In this document: positions 24,016-32,752 of the stretch, piece by piece
Position numbering within the stretch: position 1 is the stretch's first letter
Layout of the letters: every line of letters begins with the position of its first letter
NCBI GenBank assembly: GCA_036381275.1
Contig: DASVDC010000143.1
Span: 124,001 to 188,000, forward strand
Reading direction: 5' to 3'
DNA from: UBA7803 sp036381275
Lineage (GTDB): Bacteria; Pseudomonadota; Gammaproteobacteria; Pseudomonadales; Azotimanducaceae
Length of the DNA: 64,000 bases
Notes under the pieces: model-generated
Databases searched by the model: none
What the model was told of the DNA's origin: nothing
Seen by the model: only the letters and a program-made list of their open reading frames with translations
Made by a program: the position numbers and the translations under genes

Positions 24016-25341
24016 GTGCCGAGAGCGACGATGCAATGGTGGGTTCGGTTGGGACTGGCCGTGCTGGCCGCCGGTTTCGCCGCTCGGCTGGCCGCCGCGG
24101 AGCCGGCTGAGCGGATCGCGGCGGCGGCCCGGGCGGTGGAAGATCGCGTGATCGCGTGGCGGCGCGACATCCATCAGCATCCGGAGCTCTCGAACCGCGA
24201 AGTCCGCACGAGCCGGCTCGTCGCCCGGCACCTCGAACGCCTCGGCATGAAGGTCACCACCGGTGTCGCCCACACCGGCGTGGTCGGGGTGCTCCAGGGC
24301 GGCCGGCCGGGGCCGGTGGTCGCGCTGCGGGCCGACATGGACGCGCTGCCGGTGGTCGAGCGTACCGGGCTGCCGTTCGCGTCGAAAGAGCGCAGCACCT
24401 ACGAAGGCCAGGACGTCGGCGCGATGCACGCGTGCGGCCACGACGCCCACGTCGCGATCCTGATGGGGGCGGCGGAAGTGCTCGCCGGGATGCGCGAGGA
24501 GTTGCCGGGAACGGTCAAGTTCATCTTCCAGCCGGCGGAAGAGGGCGCACCGAAGGGCGAGGAGGGCGGCGCCGATCTGATGATCCGCGAAGGGGTGCTG
24601 AAGAACCCGGACGTCGAGGCCATCTTCGGCCTGCACGTCAGCCAGGGGGATCCGGTCGGCCAGATGAGCTACCGCCCGCGGGGCGCAATGGCCAGCGCGC
24701 AGCGTTTCGGCATCACCGTGCGCGGCCGCCAGACCCACGGCGCGCAGCCCTGGGCCGGCGTCGATCCGATCGTCGTGGGCGCGCACATCGTCACCGCGCT
24801 GCAGACCATCGTCAGCCGGCAGCTCGAGATCACCCGCGGGCCCGCGGTGGTCACCGTCGGAACCTTCCACGCCGGCGTGCGCAACAACATCGTGCCGGAC
24901 GAGGCCGTGCTCGGCGGCACGATCCGCAGCTTCGATCCCGAGATGCGCGCGGCGATCCACCAGAAGGTGGAGCAGATCGCGGTGTCGGTCGCGGAGGCGA
25001 TGGGTGCGCAGGCGACGGTGGAGATCGACGAGGGCCTTCCGGTCACCTACAACGATCCCGATCTGACGGAGGCGATGCTGCCGACGCTGCGCGACGTCTA
25101 CGGCGCCGGCAACGTGCGCCTCGGCGAGCCCATCACGGGCGCCGAGGACTTCTCGTTCTACCAGGAAGAGGTGCCGGGTCTGTTCTTCTTCATCGGCGGC
25201 CGCCCGAAGGGCGTGCCGCAGGACCAGGCGATCCCGAACCACTCACCGCTGTTCGACATCGACGAAGGGGCGCTGGTGCTCGGCGTCGAGGCGATGAGCC
25301 GCCTGGCGGTGGACTACCTGCAGCAGTCGGGCGACGGCTGA
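24016..25341 (+). CDS. Exported M20 amidohydrolase
   Basis: 441 residues from GTG 24016, preceded by a strong GAGGAGGGG site. A signal peptide (about 1-31) sends it to the periplasm. The M20D fold shows RRDIHQHPELS, LRADMDALPV, metal ligands in MHACGHDAHV and the Glu in FQPAEEGAPKGEEGG, with a dimerisation insert at RGRQTHGAQPW. The family includes hippurate hydrolase, N-acyl-amino-acid and indole-acetyl-amino-acid hydrolases. It is a zinc or manganese peptidase-like amidase of unknown exact substrate. Confidence 0.88.
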   Translation: MPRATMQWWVRLGLAVLAAGFAARLAAAEPAERIAAAARAVEDRVIAWRRDIHQHPELSNREVRTSRLVARHLERLGMKVTTGVAHTGVVGVLQGGRPGPVVALRADMDALPVVERTGLPFASKERSTYEGQDVGAMHACGHDAHVAILMGAAEVLAGMREELPGTVKFIFQPAEEGAPKGEEGGADLMIREGVLKNPDVEAIFGLHVSQGDPVGQMSYRPRGAMASAQRFGITVRGRQTHGAQPWAGVDPIVVGAHIVTALQTIVSRQLEITRGPAVVTVGTFHAGVRNNIVPDEAVLGGTIRSFDPEMRAAIHQKVEQIAVSVAEAMGAQATVEIDEGLPVTYNDPDLTEAMLPTLRDVYGAGNVRLGEPITGAEDFSFYQEEVPGLFFFIGGRPKGVPQDQAIPNHSPLFDIDEGALVLGVEAMSRLAVDYLQQSGDG

Positions 25342-25384
25342 CCGCACGAGCCTGCTCCACAACGAAGGTGCTCGCACAACCCGA

Positions 25385-25996
25385 TCAACGCGGCGGCGAC
25401 TGGCCGTAGCTCGACGCGGTCTCGAGGAACGCGAGCTCCTCCGCGGTGGACTCGCGCCCGAGCACCGCGTTTCGATGCGGGAAGCGGCCGAAGCGCAGCA
25501 CCACGTCGCGATGGTCGCGCGCGTAGTGGAGGTGGCTCTCGGCGAGCTTGCGGCGCGCCTCGGGAAAGGCCTCGGTCAGCGCGGTAAACAGGCCGACGCA
25601 CGTATGCTGATCGAGCCGCGACTCGGAATGTTCGAACGGCATGTACAGGAACGCGCGCTCGTCGAACGCGAGGCGCAGGTCGTCGCCGCGCTCCACCGCC
25701 GCACGCGCCGTCGCGAGCGCGAGCGGATCGGTCGCGTAGGCCTCGGGGGTGCCGCGGTGGATCTGCCGCGAGAACTGATCGCAGACGATCACCAGCGCGA
25801 GCGCCTGCTCCGGCGGGCCGTCGCGCCAGCCGTCGAGCTCGCCGCGGCGCGCCGCTTCGAGCAGCGCGCCGAACCGCTCGCGGATCTCGGCGTCCACGCG
25901 GGCATCGGGGGTGAACCAGCGCCGCCGATGCGCATCGTCCGCGAAGCCGCCGTCCAGCTCGCCGAACCAGTAGTCGAGCACCTCGTGCGCGTTCAC
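25385..25996 (-). CDS. DUF924 family protein
   Basis: 203 residues from GTG 25996, which overlaps the preceding stop as GTGA. It matches the DUF924 pattern: VLDYWFGEL at the start, RWFTPDARVDAEIRERFG, VIVCDQFSRQIHRGTPEAY, the FLYMPFEHSE helix and HRDVVLRFGRFPHRN. These proteins have a TPR-like helical fold and no known activity. It forms the third gene of an overlapping run with nadE and the MBL gene. Confidence 0.87.
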   Translation of the reverse strand: MNAHEVLDYWFGELDGGFADDAHRRRWFTPDARVDAEIRERFGALLEAARRGELDGWRDGPPEQALALVIVCDQFSRQIHRGTPEAYATDPLALATARAAVERGDDLRLAFDERAFLYMPFEHSESRLDQHTCVGLFTALTEAFPEARRKLAESHLHYARDHRDVVLRFGRFPHRNAVLGRESTAEELAFLETASSYGQSPPR

Positions 25997-26925
25997 AGTC
26001 CCCAGCACTCCAGGTCGTTCGCGAAGATCAGCGAGCCGTCGTAGTGCTGTTCGATCGCCTGGCGCGTGAGCGACTCGAGCCCCCGCGTCCGGTTCATCCG
26101 GTGTCCGAGGATCACCATGCGCACGTCCGCGGCCGCTGCGATCCGCCCGATCTGGCTCGGCGTCACGTACAGGTCGGCGAGCGTGCCGCGCGCGTTGTCC
26201 GGCACCGAGTGATGAATCACCAGCGCGTCCGCGCCCTTCGCGAAGCTCGCGATCACGTTCTTCTGGTCGTTGAAGTCGCCGGTGAACACCACCGACTGAT
26301 CGCCGATGTCGACCCGCCACGCGAGCGCCGGCACGCCGCCGTGGTGCACCGGAATCGCGGCGAGCTGGAAGTTCTCCGAGCCGAGCCCGCCGTGGCGTTC
26401 GCGCCCGACGGCCGGGATGCTGCGGGGGCTCAACTTGTACCCGCCCCTCGAGCGGAAGGTCAGGAATTCGGCGAGGTACGGGTACGCGCCGTCGGCGCCG
26501 ATGAGGCGTTCGACGAACGTCACCGTGTCGGGATACGGTCCGTCGCCGGTCGGGCCGAGCACCGGCAGCGGACGGTCGCGGTCGGCGAAGGCCGAGCCGT
26601 CGACGAAGGCCGGAAAGTCGGCGGTGTGGTCGGCGTGCAGATGCGTGAACACGATCGCATCGAGATCGGCGAACCTCCCGCCGGCGCGGTCGAAGGCCGC
26701 CGCCGCGCCGGGGCCGGTGTCCACCAGCAGGCGCGAGCGGTTGTCGATGAACAACAGATAACTGGCGCTCGCCTGGCGATCGTCGAGCTCCGGGCCGCCG
26801 GCACCGAGGATCTGGATCCAGACCCCCTCGTTGCCGCAGAACGGCGTGGGGTCGCCCTGCTGCGCGAGCGCGGCGGCGCTCCAGAGGCCGAGCAGCGCGG
26901 CGGCCGTCCGCAGCCGTGCCGTCAT
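25993..26925 (-). CDS. Exported MBL-fold metallohydrolase
   Basis: 310 residues. A signal peptide (about 1-21) is followed by a metallo-beta-lactamase fold with the dimetal signature FTHLHADHTAD, later AIPVHHGGVPALAW, FTGDFNDQ and ILGHRM. The overall layout resembles RNase Z-like/arylsulfatase-type MBL enzymes, but export argues against tRNA processing. Substrate unknown. Its start overlaps nadE's stop by four bases. Confidence 0.85.
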   Translation of the reverse strand: MTARLRTAAALLGLWSAAALAQQGDPTPFCGNEGVWIQILGAGGPELDDRQASASYLLFIDNRSRLLVDTGPGAAAAFDRAGGRFADLDAIVFTHLHADHTADFPAFVDGSAFADRDRPLPVLGPTGDGPYPDTVTFVERLIGADGAYPYLAEFLTFRSRGGYKLSPRSIPAVGRERHGGLGSENFQLAAIPVHHGGVPALAWRVDIGDQSVVFTGDFNDQKNVIASFAKGADALVIHHSVPDNARGTLADLYVTPSQIGRIAAAADVRMVILGHRMNRTRGLESLTRQAIEQHYDGSLIFANDLECWGL

Positions 26926-28892
26926 CGTTCAGTCCCTCCCGACGGTGATGTGTCCGATGCCCGATGCTCCAGCGCCTCGAGCTCCGCCAGCACCGCGCGC
27001 ACCGCCGCCTCGTCGGGCATCCGCCAGTCGCCGCGCGGAGAGAGGCTCACCGTGCCCACCTTCGGCCCCGGCGGCAGCGTGGTGCGCTTGAACTGCTGCG
27101 CGAAGAAGCGGCGGAAGAAGACGCCGAGCCAGTGACGGATCTCGGCGGCCGGGTAGCGGCCGGCGAACGCGAGGCAGGCGAGATCGTGGATCTTCGCCGG
27201 TGCCGCGCCGCCCCGCAGGTAGTGGAACAGGAAGAAATCGTGCAGCTCGTACGGGCCGATCAGCGCCTCGGTCCGTTGCGTGATGCCGGCTTCGTCCGGC
27301 GCGAGCAGCTCCGGCGAGATCGGCGTCTCGAGGATGCGCCCGAGCACCTCGGCGAGCGCCGCGCTCGCGCGGTGCCGCGCGTACCAGCGCACCAGGTACT
27401 TGACCAGCGTCTTCGGCACGCCGGCGTTCACGTTGTAGCCGGACATGTGGTCGGCGTTGTAGGTGCACCAGCCGAGCGCGAGCTCGGACAGATCGCCGGT
27501 GCCGACCACGAGGCCCCGGTGCTTGTTGCCGAGGTCGAACAGGATCTGGGTGCGCTCCCGCGCCTGCGCGTTCTCGAACACCACGTCGTCGGTCGCCTCG
27601 TGCTGGAGATCCGCGAGGTGCTGGGCGACCGCCGGACGGATGTCGATCTCCTGGAGCCGTACCCCGGCCGCCGCCGCGAGCCGGCGTGCCGATTCCAGCG
27701 TGTGCGGGCTGGTGCCCGGCCCGGGCATCGTCACCGCGAGCAGCGCATCCGGCGCGCGCCCGAGCCGCTCGAGCGCGTCCAGGCAGACCAGGAACGCGAG
27801 CGTGCTGTCGAGCCCGCCGGAAACGCCGAGCACCAGCACGTCGCTGCCGATCGAGAGCAGGCGCCGGGCGAGCCCGGTGGCCTGGATCGCGAGGATCTCC
27901 GCCGCCCGGGCATCGAACTGGGCCTCGTCCTCGGGCACGAACGGATGCGGATCCACCGGGCGCGTGAGGCTCGGCAGCGGCCGCGGCGCGACCTGCGTCT
28001 CCACGCGGTGGTAGGCGGGCGGCCGTCGCGCGCTCGCGAACGTCGAATTCTGCAGGCGGTCGTGCCGCAGCCGCGCGACGTCGAACTCGGCGACCAGCGT
28101 CTGCGCGGTGAACGCGAACCGGCTGCTCTCGCCGAGCGGATGGCCGTTCTCGAACGCCAGCAGGTGGCCGCCGAACACCGTGTCCTTGCTGGACTCGAGC
28201 GGGCCGGCCGATGCGTACAGGTAGCCGCAGATGCCGCGCGCGCTCGCCATCCGTACCAGATCGCGGCGGTACTCGGCCTTGCCGATCAGCTCGTTGCTCG
28301 CCGACGGGTTCAGGATCAGATCGGCGCCGCCCAGGCAGTGCCGGATGCCCGGCGGGTCCGGCGCCCACAGGTCTTCGCAGACCTCGATGCCGAAGCTGAC
28401 GGCGCCGACCTGGAAGAGCTGCTCGCGGCTGATCCAGAACTGGCCGAGCTCGGCATCCTCCACCAGCTCGTCGACGCCCTCGCCGGACGCGAACCAGCGC
28501 CGCTCGTAGAACTCGCCGTAGTTCGGCTGCACGGTCTTCGGCACCAGCCCCTCCACGGTGCCGCCGGCCAGCACCGCCGCGCAGTTCAGGAGCCGCGCAT
28601 CCGCCGTCACCCAGGGCACACCGACCACGCAGACGATCTGCTCGGTGGCCGGCGCGAGCGAGAGCAGCGCGGCGCGCACGCGGCGGGCGAGCGCGCCGTC
28701 GAAGAACAGGTCCTCGCAGGTGTAGCCGGTCAGGCAGAGCTCGGGGAACAGCGCGATGCTGACGCCGTCGGCCGCGAGCGCCCGCAGATGCTCGGCGATG
28801 CGCTCGGCGTTGGTCTCGGGATCGGCGAGCGACAGCACCGGCGCCACCGCCGCCGCCCGCACGTATCCGTGTTCGGTGAAATCGACGCTCAT
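26922..28892 (-). CDS. nadE: Glutamine-dependent NAD+ synthetase
   Basis: 656 residues, two domains. The N-terminal nitrilase-type glutaminase has the triad E51 (FPELCLTGY), K119 (VPKTVQPN) and C172 (EVCEDLW). The C-terminal synthetase has the ATP P-loop GVSGGLDST and the GTGDLSELALGW block. It converts deamido-NAD to NAD using glutamine ammonia carried by an internal tunnel. It is the lead gene of a three-gene minus-strand run. Domain order and length equal the long bacterial and mycobacterial type. Confidence 0.96.
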   Translation of the reverse strand: MSVDFTEHGYVRAAAVAPVLSLADPETNAERIAEHLRALAADGVSIALFPELCLTGYTCEDLFFDGALARRVRAALLSLAPATEQIVCVVGVPWVTADARLLNCAAVLAGGTVEGLVPKTVQPNYGEFYERRWFASGEGVDELVEDAELGQFWISREQLFQVGAVSFGIEVCEDLWAPDPPGIRHCLGGADLILNPSASNELIGKAEYRRDLVRMASARGICGYLYASAGPLESSKDTVFGGHLLAFENGHPLGESSRFAFTAQTLVAEFDVARLRHDRLQNSTFASARRPPAYHRVETQVAPRPLPSLTRPVDPHPFVPEDEAQFDARAAEILAIQATGLARRLLSIGSDVLVLGVSGGLDSTLAFLVCLDALERLGRAPDALLAVTMPGPGTSPHTLESARRLAAAAGVRLQEIDIRPAVAQHLADLQHEATDDVVFENAQARERTQILFDLGNKHRGLVVGTGDLSELALGWCTYNADHMSGYNVNAGVPKTLVKYLVRWYARHRASAALAEVLGRILETPISPELLAPDEAGITQRTEALIGPYELHDFFLFHYLRGGAAPAKIHDLACLAFAGRYPAAEIRHWLGVFFRRFFAQQFKRTTLPPGPKVGTVSLSPRGDWRMPDEAAVRAVLAELEALEHRASDTSPSGGTER

Positions 28893-28973
28893 CGCGGCAT
28901 TCTACGGGACCTGCCGCAGCGCGGGCGACCTTGTGGCAGAATCGACGGCTCGACCAGCTTTGAGGGGAAGTGA

Positions 28974-30104
28974 ATGAACTTCGAGTTTTCCGAAGAACAG
29001 AACATGCTTCGGGACCAGGCGCAGCGGTTCCTGGCCGAGCACTGCCCGCCGAAGGTCGTGCGCAAGGTGCTCGAGGACGAGGCCGCCGACTACGACCCGG
29101 ACCTGTGGAAGAAGATCGCCGAGATGGGCTGGACCGCCACGGCGATCCCGGAAGAGCTCGGCGGGCTCGGGCTCGGCTACGAGGAGCTCTGCGTCGTGGC
29201 CGAGGAGCTCGGCCGGGTCTGCGCGCCGGTGCCGTTCTCCTCGTCGGTGTATCTCGCGGCGGAAGCCATCACGCTGGCCGGGGATCGCAAGCAGAAGGAA
29301 GAATGGCTGCCGAAGCTGGCCGCCGGCGAGGCGGTCGGCACGTTCGCGATGGCCGAAGGCGCCGGCGCGACGTCGCCGAAGTCGCTCGCGACCAAGGCGT
29401 CGGGTAACAAGCTCTCCGGTACGAAGCTGCCGGTGCCCGACGCGGCCATCGCCAACCTCGTGGTGGTGCTCGCCCGGCACGACGGCGGCGACGGCGCGGC
29501 GCTGTACCTGGTGCCGACGGATCAATCCGGCGTCTCGGTGGAGCGGGTGCGCACGATCGATCCGACCCGCGGCCACGGCCGGCTGACGCTGAACGGCGCC
29601 GACGCCGAGCCGCTCGGCAAGCCGGGGGAAGGCTGGGCGCTCACCCAGAAGCTGCTCGACCGTGCGGCGGTGCTGTTCGCGTGGGAACAGGTGGGCGGCG
29701 CGCAGGCGGCGCTCGAACAGGCGCGCCAGTACGCGCTCGGACGCTACGCGTTCGGCCGGCCGATCGCCTCCTACCAGGCGATCAAACACAAGCTCGCGAC
29801 CATGTACGTGAAGAACACGCTGGCGCGCTCGAACTGCTACTACGGCGCCTGGGCGCTGAACACCGACGCGGCCGAGCTGCCGCTCGCGGCCGCGACCGCG
29901 CGGGTGTCGGCGACGCAGGCCTATTACTTCGCGTCGAAGGAGAACATCCAGACGCACGGCGGCATGGGCTACACCTGGGAGTTCGACTGCCAGTTCTTCT
30001 ACCGTCGGGCGAAGCTGCTGTCGCTCGCGATCGGCAGCGAGCGGGAGTGGCAGAACAAGCTGATCCGGGCGGTGGAGCGCAGCAACGCGCCGGCCGCAGC
30101 CTGA
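28974..30104 (+). CDS. Acyl-CoA dehydrogenase, putative partner subunit
   Basis: 376 residues, acyl-CoA dehydrogenase fold: FSEEQNMLRDQAQRFLAEH at the start, PEELGGLGLGYEELCVVAEE, a weakly conserved central FAMAEGAGA strand, and the FAD-side IQTHGGMGYTWEFDCQFFYR. It has an atypical flavin/substrate loop and ends shortly after that helix. Immediately followed by a second, more canonical dehydrogenase gene, it looks like one half of a heterotetrameric (alpha2beta2) enzyme of the FadE26/FadE27 kind. AGGGGAAG precedes the ATG. Confidence 0.85.
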   Translation: MNFEFSEEQNMLRDQAQRFLAEHCPPKVVRKVLEDEAADYDPDLWKKIAEMGWTATAIPEELGGLGLGYEELCVVAEELGRVCAPVPFSSSVYLAAEAITLAGDRKQKEEWLPKLAAGEAVGTFAMAEGAGATSPKSLATKASGNKLSGTKLPVPDAAIANLVVVLARHDGGDGAALYLVPTDQSGVSVERVRTIDPTRGHGRLTLNGADAEPLGKPGEGWALTQKLLDRAAVLFAWEQVGGAQAALEQARQYALGRYAFGRPIASYQAIKHKLATMYVKNTLARSNCYYGAWALNTDAAELPLAAATARVSATQAYYFASKENIQTHGGMGYTWEFDCQFFYRRAKLLSLAIGSEREWQNKLIRAVERSNAPAAA

Positions 30105-30134
30105 ACCGAACGAGCGAATCGAGGAAACACGACG

Positions 30135-31355
30135 ATGGATTTCAACGATACCCCCGAAGAAGCCCGGTTCCGGGAAGAGGTCCGCAAATGGCTCGCGGCC
30201 AACGTGCCGAAGCCCGAGGAGCTCGAAGGCAAGAACTACATCGAGCAGGCCAAGCTCTGGCAGAAGCGCAAGTACGACGCCGGCTGGGCGTGCATCACCT
30301 GGCCGAAGGAGTACGGCGGCCGCGGCGCGAGCGCGATCGAGCAGGTGATCTGGAACCAGGAAGAATCGAAGTACGACGTTCCGGGCGGCGTGTTCAGCAT
30401 CGGTCAGGGCATGGCGGCGCCGACGCTGATGACCTGGGCGGACGAGGAGACCAAGCGCAAGTACCTGCCGCGGCTCGCGAGCGGCGAGGACATCTGGTGC
30501 CAGCTCTTCAGCGAGCCGGCCGGCGGCTCCGACCTCGCGGCGCTCAGGACCCGGGCGGTCAAGGACGGCGACGAGTGGGTGGTCAACGGCCAGAAGATCT
30601 GGACCTCGGGCGCCCACTATTCCGACTACGGGATCCTGGTGGTGCGCACCGACCCCGAGGTGCCGAAGCACAAGGGCCTCACCTACTTCTGGCTCAGCAT
30701 GAAGAGCCCGGGCATCGAGATCCGGCCGATCAAGCAGATCTCGGGCGAGGCGAACTTCAACGAGGTGTACTTCAACGACGTGCGCATCCCCGACAGCCAG
30801 CGCCTCGGCGAGGTCGGGCAGGGCTGGCAGGTGGCGCTGACCACGCTGATGAACGAGCGCGCCTCGATCGGCGCCGGCGGCAGCCAGGTCGGGTTCGATG
30901 CGGTGTTCAAGCTCGCGCAGAAGGTCAACATCGACGACCGGCCGGCGATCGAGAACGACGCGGTGCGGGCGAAGCTCGCGGACTGGTACTGCCAGGAGGC
31001 GGGCCTGCGCTACACCGCGTACCGGACGATGACGGCGCTGTCGCGCGGAGCGATCCCGGGGCCGGAGAACTCGATCGGCAAGCTGGTGGGCGCACCGAAG
31101 ACCCAGGACATGGCGTCTTTCGCGCTCGACCTGCTCGAGCAGTCCGGCGCGATCTGGGATCCGAAGCTGTCGGAGGAGGCCGGGCTGTTCCAGGCCACCT
31201 ACATGAGCATTCCGGGCCTCAGGATCGCCGGCGGCACCGACGAGATCATGGCCAACATCATCGCCGAACGGGTGCTCGGGCTGCCGCAGGAGCCGCGGGT
31301 GGACAAGGGCGTGCCGTTCAGCAAGGTACCGACGGGAGCGACGTCGAAAGGCTGA
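30135..31355 (+). CDS. Acyl-CoA dehydrogenase, catalytic partner
   Basis: 406 residues. It carries TWPKEYGGRGASAIEQVIW, the substrate/FAD motif CQLFSEPAGGSDLAALRTRA, WTSGAHYSDYGILVVRT, and the C-terminal RIAGGTDEIMANIIAERVLG. It forms a two-gene unit with the dehydrogenase 30 bases upstream. Pairs of this size and order form heteromeric dehydrogenases acting on bulky CoA esters such as sterol side chains in actinobacteria. Here the substrate is unknown. GAGGAAAC lies upstream of the ATG. Confidence 0.9.
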   Translation: MDFNDTPEEARFREEVRKWLAANVPKPEELEGKNYIEQAKLWQKRKYDAGWACITWPKEYGGRGASAIEQVIWNQEESKYDVPGGVFSIGQGMAAPTLMTWADEETKRKYLPRLASGEDIWCQLFSEPAGGSDLAALRTRAVKDGDEWVVNGQKIWTSGAHYSDYGILVVRTDPEVPKHKGLTYFWLSMKSPGIEIRPIKQISGEANFNEVYFNDVRIPDSQRLGEVGQGWQVALTTLMNERASIGAGGSQVGFDAVFKLAQKVNIDDRPAIENDAVRAKLADWYCQEAGLRYTAYRTMTALSRGAIPGPENSIGKLVGAPKTQDMASFALDLLEQSGAIWDPKLSEEAGLFQATYMSIPGLRIAGGTDEIMANIIAERVLGLPQEPRVDKGVPFSKVPTGATSKG

Positions 31356-31369
31356 AGGCCCGGTTGTGT

Positions 31370-31401
31370 GTGGGAGCTGGGCGGGCAGCCGCCGCTCCCA
31401 C
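31370..31401. terminator. REP-related hairpin between convergent genes
   Basis: GTGGGAGC (31370-31377) and GCTCCCAC (31394-31401) form an 8-base stem around a 16-base GC-rich loop. It resembles the outer arms of the REP family with a diverged core. It sits between the convergent dehydrogenase and MOSC genes and is likely to terminate both. There is no U-tract. Confidence 0.5.
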
Positions 31402-31410
31402 GAGAAGTCG

Positions 31411-32274
31411 TTACAGCAGCTCGACCCGGTCGCCCGGTGCGACACGGCCCGGCTTCACCACCGACGCGTACACCCCGAGGTTCCCGTCGTTGCAGCGCAC
31501 CAGCGCGCGCATCACCCGCGGGTCGCGCGGCAGGTCGGCGAAGCCGTGGGTGGTCATGATGCAGCGCGGGCAGGGCATCTCCACCTGGACCTCGGCGTCG
31601 CCGATCCTGAGCCGCCGCCCGTCCCAGGCGTTCTCCACGAAACCTTCCTGATCCGTTTCCAGCAGCAGGTTCGGGCGGAAGCGGCGCACGTCGAAGCGCG
31701 CGTCGATGCCGCCCGCGGCCGCGCCGCGCGTGAGCGCGTCGAGGGAGGCCCGGGTCATGATCAAGAGCGGATACGCGTCGAAGTAGGTGCCCGGCGGCGA
31801 ATGGTAGGTCGCGAGCAGCGACGGGAACCGGGTCAGGTCCGGCAGCGGCTCGTCGGGGGTGCGGCCGAACAGCTCGCGCAGCGCCGCGAGCCGGTCGGTA
31901 CCGGGCGCGGCCGCTTCGCGGCGATAGTGATCCAGGCGGTCCGGCGGAAGCAGCGGCCAGAGGGAGACCGGATGATCGAGCGCGGCGCTCAGGCGTGCAT
32001 CGACGTCGCCGCTCGCGCTGGTGACGTCGAGCCCGTGACCGTCGGTGATCCGTACCGCGGGAGACGGGGTGTCGGCGTCCGGCTCCGCGAGGAAGCTCGC
32101 GTTCAGGCTCATCAGGCGGGCGTGCTTCTTCGCGCCGGTCAGTCCGCCGCTGACTTCGTCCCGGAGGGCCCACGCGCGATCGCCGGGGATGCCGGCCGGC
32201 CCGAGGAACGCAGCGTCGAGGCGCTCCCCGCCCATGCTCTTGACCGGGTAGCGATGGATCAGGGCGACGCGCAC
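31411..32274 (-). CDS. MOSC domain protein
   Basis: 287 residues. An N-terminal MOSC beta-barrel (YPVKSMGGERLDAAFLGPAG, GDRAWALRDE) is joined to the C-terminal MOSC sulfur-carrier domain with its conserved cysteine in MPCPRCIMTTHG. Proteins like this (YcbX, mARC) bind the molybdenum cofactor and reduce N-hydroxylated compounds with an electron donor. No ferredoxin domain is fused here, unlike E. coli YcbX. The gene ends beside a REP-like hairpin. Confidence 0.87.
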   Translation of the reverse strand: MRVALIHRYPVKSMGGERLDAAFLGPAGIPGDRAWALRDEVSGGLTGAKKHARLMSLNASFLAEPDADTPSPAVRITDGHGLDVTSASGDVDARLSAALDHPVSLWPLLPPDRLDHYRREAAAPGTDRLAALRELFGRTPDEPLPDLTRFPSLLATYHSPPGTYFDAYPLLIMTRASLDALTRGAAAGGIDARFDVRRFRPNLLLETDQEGFVENAWDGRRLRIGDAEVQVEMPCPRCIMTTHGFADLPRDPRVMRALVRCNDGNLGVYASVVKPGRVAPGDRVELL

Positions 32275-32284
32275 GGGACGGCGG

Positions 32285-32578
32285 TCAGTGCAGAACTCGG
32301 GGGACGACGTCCAGGTCGCGCCAGAGCTCCTCCGCCTTTTCGAGGATCCGCGCGATCAGCGCGCCGGCATCGGACGAGAAGCTGAAGCCGACGGCGGCGG
32401 TGCAGGTGAGCTCCCGGATCGGCGTCACCATTTCCACCTCGTGTCTGGCCCGTTCGAGCTCTCGACGGATACGCAGGAAATAGGCGCGTTGAGTCGCGCT
32501 GCCTTCGGCATCGAGCTGATGGATCAGCCGATCCAGCAGCGGAGCGATCTCGTTTCTAACGGATGTCGTACGCCGCAC
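32285..32578 (-). CDS. Small helical protein of unknown function
   Basis: 97 residues starting at GTG 32578, with an excellent AGGAGG ribosome site six bases upstream, which argues that it is real. Mostly amphipathic helix (IAPLLDRLIHQLDAEG, RRELERARHEVEMV), then a short strand around CTAAVGFSFSSD and a final helix. No family recognised. Ten bases from the MOSC gene and divergent from the histidine kinase gene. Confidence 0.65.
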   Translation of the reverse strand: MRRTTSVRNEIAPLLDRLIHQLDAEGSATQRAYFLRIRRELERARHEVEMVTPIRELTCTAAVGFSFSSDAGALIARILEKAEELWRDLDVVPRVLH

Positions 32579-32719
32579 GTCTGCCTCCTGATCCGTGTGC
32601 GGGATTGTGAACCGTCACGACCGGATTGGCCAGAGGGCGGCGAACCCGGGCGGCTCGATCTTGCCAGCGGAGACTTGATCCGGACGCTGGGGTAGCATCG
32701 CGCGAAACGAGCCCCCTCG

Positions 32720-32737
32720 ACCCGGCCGCGGCCGGGT
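32720..32737. promoter_or_regulatory. Perfect 18-base palindrome before the histidine kinase
   Basis: ACCCGGCCGCGGCCGGGT is fully self-complementary and ends 15 bases before the ATG at 32753, next to the GGAG ribosome site. It could be an operator or a 5'-leader hairpin that influences translation. Confidence 0.4.
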
Positions 32738-32752
32738 GAGCCTGGAGCGCGA

